From assembly GCA_946478935.1 (NCBI GenBank), contig CAMLEL010000033.1, positions 1-11,576 of the forward strand: DNA of 11,576 nt, written 5' to 3'. Positions 6,644 through 11,576 of this stretch are shown here, piece after piece. The translations under genes and the position numbers were made by a program. Numbering within the stretch: position 1 is the first letter of the stretch; each line of letters starts with the position of its first letter. This DNA is from an uncultured Armatimonadota bacterium. GTDB lineage: Bacteria > Armatimonadota > Fimbriimonadia > Fimbriimonadales > Fimbriimonadaceae. Below the pieces are notes generated by a model that was not told where the DNA came from, did no database searches, and was given only the letters and a program-made list of their open reading frames with translations.

Positions 6644-7890
6644 GCCGCTCGGTCATCGTCATTGGCGGAGGCGTGATCGGCCTAAGCTGTGCTTACTACT
6701 TGGCCAAGTCGGGTCATAGAGTCACCGTTTTGGAGCGTGGCTCCGAGCATCATGACTGTTGTTCGATGGGGAATGCGGGCATGGTTGTGCCGAGCCATTT
6801 TGAACCTCTGGCCGCTCCTGGAATGATCGCATACGGCATGCGAATGATGCTCAATAGGGCCAGTCCGTTTGGTATGAAGCTCTCCCTGAACCCTGAGTTG
6901 GTCCGCTGGGGTTGGATTTTTGCGAAGTCGTGCCGCAAAGATCATGTGGAGCGTGGGTCTCACTTACTACGAGACCTCAATATGGCTTCACGCGAACTCT
7001 ATCTGCAGTTCTCGGAAGAGCAGAACCAGCCTTTTGGACTTCAGAAATGCGGGCTCGTGATGCTTTGCGCGACTCAAAAGAGCCTGGATCACGAACTCTC
7101 ATTGGCCGACCGCGCCGAAAAGATGGGGTTGCAGGTCAAGCGGCTGAACGAGAACGAAGTCGCCGCTCTCGAACCCAACACAGCCTTACGCGCCGCCGGC
7201 GGTGTGCATTTCCTAGATGATTGTCACTTGAACCCGATGGATTTGATGGCTGCGTTGCGATCAGCGTCGGCTGACCATGGCGTAGAGTTCCGATTTGGGC
7301 AGGCAGTGCGCGGATTCAGGCAGGATGGGCGTCGGATTCGCGGGGTCAAGACCTTGCACGAGGAATTGGAGGCTGACGAGGTGGTTTTGGCCGCTGGAGC
7401 ATGGTCCGGAGAGTTGGCGAAACAGATGCACTTCCGCATGCCGATGCAGGGTGGCAAGGGATACAGCGCTGATCTTCCCCGACATTCGCTTCCGCGGCAC
7501 TGCTTCATTTTGGTCGAGGCGCGGATCGCCGTGACTCCCATGAATTCAAGCCTGCGCTTTGCAGGCACGATGGAGATCGTGGGAGACAATCTGTCTGTGA
7601 ATCAAGCCAAGTACAAGGGCCTGTTGCAATCCATCCCTGACTACATGCCGGGCTTTGAGCCTGACGACTTTGCAGACTTGCAACCATGGGCGGGTCTGCG
7701 GCCCTGTAGCGCGGATGGGTTGCCCTACTTGGGCAGACCCGGCCATTTGGACAACGTCGTGGTCGCCACCGGGCACTCCATGATGGGTGTCAGTCTTGGA
7801 CCTATTTCAGGCAAGATCGTGGCCGATCTCATCGACGGACAGAATCCGGAATTCGACATGCCGGCGATGCGACCTGATCGCTTCAACTAG
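6640..7890 (+). CDS. FAD-dependent D-amino-acid oxidase/dehydrogenase (DadA-like), probable cis-4-hydroxy-D-proline oxidase
   Basis: A 416-residue DAO-family flavoprotein that oxidises a D-amino acid at the C-N bond. The N-terminal Rossmann motif is GGGVIG (9-14), with E32 at the end of strand 2 to bind the FAD ribose. [13 protein letters not shown] (41-53) is the region seen in DadA-like enzymes. VVLAAGAWS (248-256), [14 protein letters not shown] (352-365) and the [17 protein letters not shown] segment (376-392) complete the FAD-binding fold. The start codon is GTG at 6640, overlapping the epimerase stop as GTGA, so translation is probably coupled. Because the partner produces cis-4-hydroxy-D-proline, the likely product is pyrroline-4-hydroxy-2-carboxylate. 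No signal peptide is present; electron acceptor unknown (oxygen or quinone). Its 3' end overlaps the convergent prepilin gene by 8 bases, without room for a terminator. Confidence 0.9.
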   Translation: MSRSVIVIGGGVIGLSCAYYLAKSGHRVTVLERGSEHHDCCSMGNAGMVVPSHFEPLAAPGMIAYGMRMMLNRASPFGMKLSLNPELVRWGWIFAKSCRKDHVERGSHLLRDLNMASRELYLQFSEEQNQPFGLQKCGLVMLCATQKSLDHELSLADRAEKMGLQVKRLNENEVAALEPNTALRAAGGVHFLDDCHLNPMDLMAALRSASADHGVEFRFGQAVRGFRQDGRRIRGVKTLHEELEADEVVLAAGAWSGELAKQMHFRMPMQGGKGYSADLPRHSLPRHCFILVEARIAVTPMNSSLRFAGTMEIVGDNLSVNQAKYKGLLQSIPDYMPGFEPDDFADLQPWAGLRPCSADGLPYLGRPGHLDNVVVATGHSMMGVSLGPISGKIVADLIDGQNPEFDMPAMRPDRFN

Positions 7891-8650
7891 GACATTTCGG
7901 ATGCCAGGGTGTGCGGTTCGGCTGTCCGGGTGTGGGTGGAATGGGATACTGCCGCATCAACTGTACGCCGGACCAGGGAAGCCCACATGGCTCGCTGAGA
8001 ATGCGCCCTTTACTTTGCCACTTAGCGTGGCCGTCAAAGAACGTCATGTTGATGCCGTTGTTTTGGAGGTCCAAAGCGAGAACTGGGGGCCCGGTGACAT
8101 TTCCTGATGAATCGAGCTTGTCGTAGAGGTTTTTGGGCGGCTCAAACCAAGAGTCGTCATAGCGACCATTCTTAACGGTCACGATCACGATCGAAGCAGG
8201 CTCGTTTACGCTGGAATAATCGAGGCCCTCAGCGGCCCGATTGGCAACGTAGGATCTGGGCACCAGCGGTCGACCGGACAAGCCATCCTCCAGCGGGTGT
8301 GGCTTCTTCCCACTGTCGTTTGGACAAATTAGGAGGTTGCCCTGGGTTTTAGTGTACGGAAGAATCTGATTCCACCACCGATTCTCTCGCGTGACGCCAA
8401 AAGGTGACGATTGGGTTCGGGAAAGGTCGACGCCGTGGGCAAAGAAGAAGATTTTGTCGTCGTGATCGCTGATGTACATTTGCAGTGCAATGCCCAACTG
8501 ACGCTGGTTTGAAAGACACTCGGTTTTCTTTGCTGCTTCCTTGGCGCGGGCGAAGACTGGAAAAAGTATCGCCGCCAAGATGGCAATGATTGCAATCACC
8601 ACCAGGAGTTCGATGAGAGTAAACGCTTTGGCTCCAACCTTTCGATGCAT
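7883..8650 (-). CDS. Prepilin-type N-terminal cleavage/methylation protein (DUF1559-like pseudopilin)
   Basis: A 255-residue protein with a class III (type IV pilin/type II secretion) signal. A short basic leader MHRKVGAKA is followed by [18 protein letters not shown] and then [16 protein letters not shown]. Prepilin peptidase should cut between A9 and F10, leaving the conserved mature Glu5 (E14). Ala instead of the usual Gly at -1 is also tolerated. The globular part has [21 protein letters not shown] (45-65) and FFDGHAKWQ (204-212), the features of the large planctomycete/armatimonadete DUF1559-like family. The tail is rich in proline and carries two late cysteines (C222, C253) that could form a disulfide outside the membrane. 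These proteins often occur as many paralogs scattered without pilus genes, as here. It reads as a single gene with its own promoter; the exact function is unknown. Confidence 0.9.
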   Translation of the reverse strand: MHRKVGAKAFTLIELLVVIAIIAILAAILFPVFARAKEAAKKTECLSNQRQLGIALQMYISDHDDKIFFFAHGVDLSRTQSSPFGVTRENRWWNQILPYTKTQGNLLICPNDSGKKPHPLEDGLSGRPLVPRSYVANRAAEGLDYSSVNEPASIVIVTVKNGRYDDSWFEPPKNLYDKLDSSGNVTGPPVLALDLQNNGINMTFFDGHAKWQSKGRILSEPCGLPWSGVQLMRQYPIPPTPGQPNRTPWHPKCPS

Positions 8651-8713
8651 AGCTTGCTTCGATCATTCTAATCCAATCGAGCGATCCGAGGTCTGAATTG
8701 GACATCATTAGCC
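8651..8713. promoter_or_regulatory. Divergent promoter region between the prepilin and SDR genes
   Basis: There are 63 bases between the two start codons. For the prepilin gene, TAGAAT on the minus strand (8670-8665) is a good -10 match placed 14 bases before the ATG. No clear -35 box lies at 16-18 bases; the closest, TTCAGA, is 21 bases away. For the SDR gene I see neither a convincing -10 box nor a Shine-Dalgarno sequence. Confidence 0.3.
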
Positions 8714-9490
8714 ATGGATTTCGGCATTCGCGGGAAAGTCGCCATGGTGGCGGCAGCCAGCAAGGGTATCGGCTTGGCCACGGCCAAGCTTCTGGCCCAA
8801 GAAGGCTGTCAGGTTTCGATCTGTGCACGGAACGAAGAAACACTCGAAGCTGCTGCCGCAGAGATCGGCGGCGAAACGCGAAGTTACTGCGTAGATGTCT
8901 CAGACGCGGACGATCTGGCTTGGTGGGTTGACCAGACCAAGACTGACTTGGGACCACCGGACATTTTGGTGACCAATACGGGAGGCCCTCCTGCCGGAAG
9001 CTTTACTCAAATGTCCGACGACGATTGGCATCGCGGATTCGAGAGCACGCTGATGAACGTCGTGCGCCTGGTTCGGTTGGTCGCTCCGAGTATGCAGGCA
9101 AAAGGCTCTGGCCGAATTGTGCATCTCACCAGTCTGGTGGCCCATGAGCCATCCAATGTGCTTCCGATTTCATCCACGTTACGCTCGGGCATGTTGGCCC
9201 TGGCCAAGCTGCAGTCCAATGAACTGGCTCCTCGCGGAATCACCGTGAACTGTGTTTTGCCAGGGCACACATTGACCGACCGGCAGCGACATCTCGCCGA
9301 GATACGGGCCGGGAAGGAAGGGATTTCGCCGGAGGAAGCACTCTTGAAGCAGGGCAGCGAGTCCCCAGTCGGAAGGTTGGCCACGCCGGAAGAGATTGGC
9401 GCGGCGGTCGTCTTCCTCTGCTCTCAGCAAGCGGCCTACATCACCGGTACGAGCATCTTGGTGGACGGCGGTGTGGTCAAAGGGTACTAG
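8714..9490 (+). CDS. Short-chain dehydrogenase/reductase (FabG-like), subfamily lacking the YxxxK motif
   Basis: A 258-residue NAD(P)-binding Rossmann protein. The cofactor loop is AAASKGIG (13-20), a variant of TGxxxGIG. R39 in ICARN, D61 in VDVSD, NTGG (88-91, in place of NNAG) and N115 follow the SDR plan, as do the catalytic-position Ser S140 (VHLTS) and the C-terminal GRLATPEEIGAAVVFLCS and ITGTSILVDGG segments. The usual Tyr-x3-Lys is absent: the aligned stretch reads ISSTLRSGMLALAK, giving S153-x3-R157. Related proteins with an S/N...R variant are common in bacteria and are often annotated as 3-oxoacyl-ACP reductase, but their activity is not obvious. The substrate is unknown. The gene stands alone on this strand and is convergent with the kinase gene; their stop codons overlap in CTAG. 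Confidence 0.9.
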   Translation: MDFGIRGKVAMVAAASKGIGLATAKLLAQEGCQVSICARNEETLEAAAAEIGGETRSYCVDVSDADDLAWWVDQTKTDLGPPDILVTNTGGPPAGSFTQMSDDDWHRGFESTLMNVVRLVRLVAPSMQAKGSGRIVHLTSLVAHEPSNVLPISSTLRSGMLALAKLQSNELAPRGITVNCVLPGHTLTDRQRHLAEIRAGKEGISPEEALLKQGSESPVGRLATPEEIGAAVVFLCSQQAAYITGTSILVDGGVVKGY

Positions 9491-11277
9491 CCCCGGATTT
9501 CATCGAAGAGCATCTGAATTTGGCGATCGACCTCTGAGCCTCTTGGAGCATAGTCTTGCGCGATATAAAGCGCAGATCGTACTTCCTGATTCAAGTAATC
9601 CGAATTCTGGTGCATCTCCCATGCGAGGTTGAAGTAAGAGATGGCGGTTCGCTCGGCGTAGGTCGCTTGCGTTTCAGGGTCTGGCTCATGCGTGGCTGCG
9701 CTTCTCCAAGACTCCCCTGACTGCTGCCAAAACGAGATGCGAGTTTGGCTCTCTGGCTCAGCGCGGGCACGGCGATCATACAGATCGCCCAAATTGGTAT
9801 AGAGGAGGCCATTGTCCGGGTCGTGGTCGACGGCGGACTGGTAGGAGTTTTCGGCGCCGATGAGGTCGCCGCGTTTCATGGCCTCCTTGCCGAGCCTTTC
9901 GTACAGGACGGCAAGCGACTTCTTGGCTTCTTTGATCTGCACCTCACCCTTCAACTTTGCGATCAAATTCTGAAGTTCGGAAATCTGCTGATCCAACGGT
10001 TTGTTCTGGTCCAGGCCAGCGATCTGCTTGACAATTGCAGCATCGGCCCTCTGATTGCTCGTACTCTCCAGCGCTGTGCTCAAGCCGTTTATTCCCACTA
10101 GGATCAGGGCGAAGAGCGAGCCGATGATCACCAAAGACACGAAGAGCTTTCCAAAGAACTGTTTGGTCTCTGGTTTGATCAACGGTTGTCGCGGTGGAGG
10201 CGGGTAGTACACCGGCACATTCGAATAACCGGGAGGAAAGTTTGGAACGTGTGGTGACTGCGAGGTTTGTCCCGGATGCGAATAAGGGTTGTACGGATAA
10301 CTGGCAGGTGGCGCCGGGGATACCTGGACGGGAGGAGCCGACACGGGTTGGGTATAAGGATTGCCGGTCGGAGCGTTTTGCGCGCCGTAAGGCGGAACAC
10401 CACCATAAATCGAGTGCTGGGGCGTGCCCATGATGGGGGGGGCGGCCGGTCCCGAAGTTGGCGACTGAGAGGCATCCAGTGCGGCCATCAGATCTGGAGC
10501 ACTGGCATAACGCAACGCCGGACTCTTATCCAAGACTCGTTCGATCACTTGCCAAAGCGGATAACTGATTTGATTCAAACGCTCCGGATCTTTGTTCATG
10601 ATCGCGTAGGTAATCGTCACCACGCTGTCTCCGCCGAATGGTTTTTGGCCACCGATCATTTCATAAAGGAGGATTCCGACGCTGAACAGGTCGCTCCGCT
10701 GGTCGATTTCCTTTCCGACCACCTGCTCCGGCGACATGTAGCTGGGCGTGCCAAAGACCTGGCCATCCATTGTCAGATTCGGTTGGAAGGTGAGGCGGGC
10801 GATCCCAAAGTCAGTGATTTTGATGTTGCCGTTTGAAAGAATCTGAATGTTGTCTGGTTTGATGTCGCGATGGACCACTCCGACTTTGTGGGCGTGTTCG
10901 AGCCCACGTAGTACTTGAGTCGTGATCTCCAACGCTCGGTCGACAGGAAGAAAGCCTTTCGTATCGATCTCGTTTCGCAGCGTGTGACCATCCAGGTATT
11001 CCATCGCCATGAAGAGCCGATCGCCTTCCTGGCCGAGTTCATAGACGGTCATGATGTTCGCGTGGTTGAGGGTTCCGGCAGCTTGCGCTTCTCTTTTGAA
11101 GCGATTGATGCGATCTTCGCGTTGCTGTGGCGTAGAACCCCCTGGCATTGCCAATTCTTTGAGGGCTACTCGACGGTTCATTAGCGGATCGTAAGCTTCG
11201 TACACAATGTCGTTCGAACGCGCGATCTCTCGGATGATTTGATACTTTCCGAGCGTGGTTGGGGGACTATTGCTCAT
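9487..11277 (-). CDS. Membrane-anchored Hanks-type Ser/Thr protein kinase with C-terminal TPR-like region
   Basis: A 596-residue receptor-like kinase. The cytoplasmic kinase domain (about 11-270) has the catalytic lysine K40 (VALKEL), E63 of helix C, the HRDIKPDN loop (H136, D138, N143), DFG (156-158) and GTPSYMSPEQ (177-186), so it should be active. The glycine-rich loop is degenerate: REIARSNDIVYEAYD without any Gly. A long Pro/Tyr/Gln-rich linker (about 271-365) leads to one membrane helix (about 377-397, LFVSLVIIGSLFALILVGI). The part outside the membrane has a coiled-coil-like stretch (about 412-445) and TPR-like repeats (about 450-580, for example AMKRGDLIGAENSYQSAVDHDPDN). Such kinases sense envelope signals through the outer domain; the target is unknown. 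The ATG at 11275-11277 is chosen because the kinase fold begins 10 residues later. GGAG lies 14-17 bases upstream, too far for a normal ribosome site. Confidence 0.93.
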   Translation of the reverse strand: MSNSPPTTLGKYQIIREIARSNDIVYEAYDPLMNRRVALKELAMPGGSTPQQREDRINRFKREAQAAGTLNHANIMTVYELGQEGDRLFMAMEYLDGHTLRNEIDTKGFLPVDRALEITTQVLRGLEHAHKVGVVHRDIKPDNIQILSNGNIKITDFGIARLTFQPNLTMDGQVFGTPSYMSPEQVVGKEIDQRSDLFSVGILLYEMIGGQKPFGGDSVVTITYAIMNKDPERLNQISYPLWQVIERVLDKSPALRYASAPDLMAALDASQSPTSGPAAPPIMGTPQHSIYGGVPPYGAQNAPTGNPYTQPVSAPPVQVSPAPPASYPYNPYSHPGQTSQSPHVPNFPPGYSNVPVYYPPPPRQPLIKPETKQFFGKLFVSLVIIGSLFALILVGINGLSTALESTSNQRADAAIVKQIAGLDQNKPLDQQISELQNLIAKLKGEVQIKEAKKSLAVLYERLGKEAMKRGDLIGAENSYQSAVDHDPDNGLLYTNLGDLYDRRARAEPESQTRISFWQQSGESWRSAATHEPDPETQATYAERTAISYFNLAWEMHQNSDYLNQEVRSALYIAQDYAPRGSEVDRQIQMLFDEIRG

Positions 11278-11295
11278 GAACGATGTCTGCTCTCC

Positions 11296-11324
11296 ATTTT
11301 AGGAGACGTTTCCCGATTAATTAA
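11296..11324 (-). promoter_or_regulatory. Candidate kinase-gene promoter
   Basis: On the minus strand TAAAAT (11301-11296) matches five of six bases of the -10 consensus and lies 18 bases before the kinase ATG, implying a leader of about ten bases. With a 17-base spacer the -35 position is TTAATT (11324-11319), a weak match (three of six) that lies inside a perfect palindrome. No transcript evidence is available. Confidence 0.4.
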
Positions 11325-11327
11325 TCG
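11314..11327. promoter_or_regulatory. 14-bp perfect palindrome, candidate operator of the kinase gene
   Basis: CGATTAATTAATCG is perfectly self-complementary and stands 37-50 bases upstream of the kinase start, covering the inferred -35 box. A symmetric AT-rich core with CG ends suits a dimeric helix-turn-helix repressor. The symmetry does not extend beyond 14 bp. There is no second copy upstream of the other genes in the window. Confidence 0.4.
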
Positions 11328-11456
11328 TTGGCCTTGCATTTTCCTTTTTGAGGGTCTGGTAAGATCGCGTGCAGTTTTCCGACCAATCTTCGGAACGTGA
11401 CGAGGGAGCACGCTCGATCCGAGGTAATTGATTGACTCATAAATCGGCACTATACG

Positions 11457-11576
11457 GACGGCGCTCATGGCGCCGCGGAGCGCGTCAGCCAGTACCTTCC
11501 GCACCGGCGGCACGGGATCGAGGGTCGCGAGGAGCTGCCGCTCGGTGCGGATCGCTTCGGCCTGCGCTACCGCGTC
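11457..11576 (-). other. Possible end of another gene entering from the right edge (partial, uncertain)
   Basis: From about 11457 the base composition rises to roughly 74% GC and codon-like periodicity appears. The minus-strand frame from the edge reads AEAIRTERQLLATLDPVPP and then RKVLADALRGAMSAV, an amphipathic, helix-forming sequence with high GC3. It remains open beyond 11457 through atypical sequence to TGA at 11274-11276, overlapping the kinase ATG as ATGA. A plus-strand frame over the same bases (GREELPLGADRFGLRYRV) is also open, so the strand is not settled. It could be the truncated 3' end of a GC-rich acquired gene, or an assembly artefact. Confidence 0.3.

Larger units (their letters stand above)
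11278..11456. other. Intergenic region upstream of the kinase gene
   Basis: About 180 bases with roughly 46-50% GC, lower than the genes to the left. Apart from the candidate promoter and palindrome, it contains a small inverted repeat TCTCC...GGAGA (11291-11306) around the -10 box. I find no tRNA, riboswitch or convincing small gene. One minus-strand frame stays open through it, but the encoded residues (rich in Arg, Lys and Ser) do not look like a normal protein. Confidence 0.5.

Noticed and set aside
11291..11306. TCTCC...GGAGA inverted repeat upstream of the kinase as a terminator or regulatory hairpin
   Set aside because: The stem has only 5 bp, has no T-run and overlaps the candidate -10 box; it is too weak to call.
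1..11576. CRISPR arrays, tRNA or rRNA genes, transposases or phage genes
   Set aside because: No spaced direct repeats, cloverleaf, rRNA-like segment, transposase motif or terminal inverted repeats were found on either strand.

Overview
The window looks like a piece of chromosome from an Armatimonadota bacterium, probably of the Fimbriimonadia. The clearest marker is the prepilin-type gene at 7883-8650, whose N-terminus combines [18 protein letters not shown] with [16 protein letters not shown], a combination I associate with the large DUF1559-like pseudopilin families of that phylum. The moderately GC-rich DNA, the near absence of Shine-Dalgarno motifs and a Hanks-type kinase with an AxSND nucleotide loop agree with this. 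The assignment is inference from a few proteins, not a phylogenetic result.

Layout, left to right. (1) 1-884, plus: the 3' end of a large secreted or surface protein, seen only as three tandem 95-residue Ig-like modules. A strong bidirectional hairpin terminator follows at 903-937. (2) 917-3945, minus: a tight three-gene operon, transcribed from right to left. It holds a Clp1/polynucleotide-kinase-like protein that seems to have lost its P-loop, a histidine-phosphatase-family (phosphoglycerate mutase-like) enzyme, and apolipoprotein N-acyltransferase (lnt), whose stop codon lies inside the terminator hairpin. (3) 4004-7890, plus: a second three-gene operon divergent from the first. It holds a cytoplasmic GH35 beta-galactosidase, a two-cysteine proline racemase/4-hydroxyproline 2-epimerase, and a DadA-like FAD D-amino-acid oxidase joined to it by a GTGA overlap. 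(4) 7883-8650, minus: a prepilin-like protein, convergent with the oxidase and overlapping it by 8 bases. (5) 8714-9490, plus: a short-chain dehydrogenase of the subfamily lacking the YxxxK pair. (6) 9487-11277, minus: a membrane-anchored Ser/Thr kinase with TPR-like extracytoplasmic repeats. Its stop codon shares a palindromic CTAG with the stop of the dehydrogenase. (7) 11278-11576: upstream region of the kinase, with a candidate promoter and a 14-bp perfect palindrome, then an abrupt change to about 74% GC DNA at the right edge that looks like part of another gene.

The most interesting reading is operon (3). The epimerase and oxidase are the first two steps of trans-4-hydroxy-L-proline catabolism, and the gene in front of them is a beta-galactosidase. 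Galactosyl-O-hydroxyproline is the linkage that joins type II arabinogalactan to protein in plant and green-algal arabinogalactan proteins. The cluster could therefore take up and dismantle galactosyl-hydroxyproline glycopeptides. The second unusual item is the Clp1-like pseudo-kinase in the lnt operon. Neither can be proved from this window alone.
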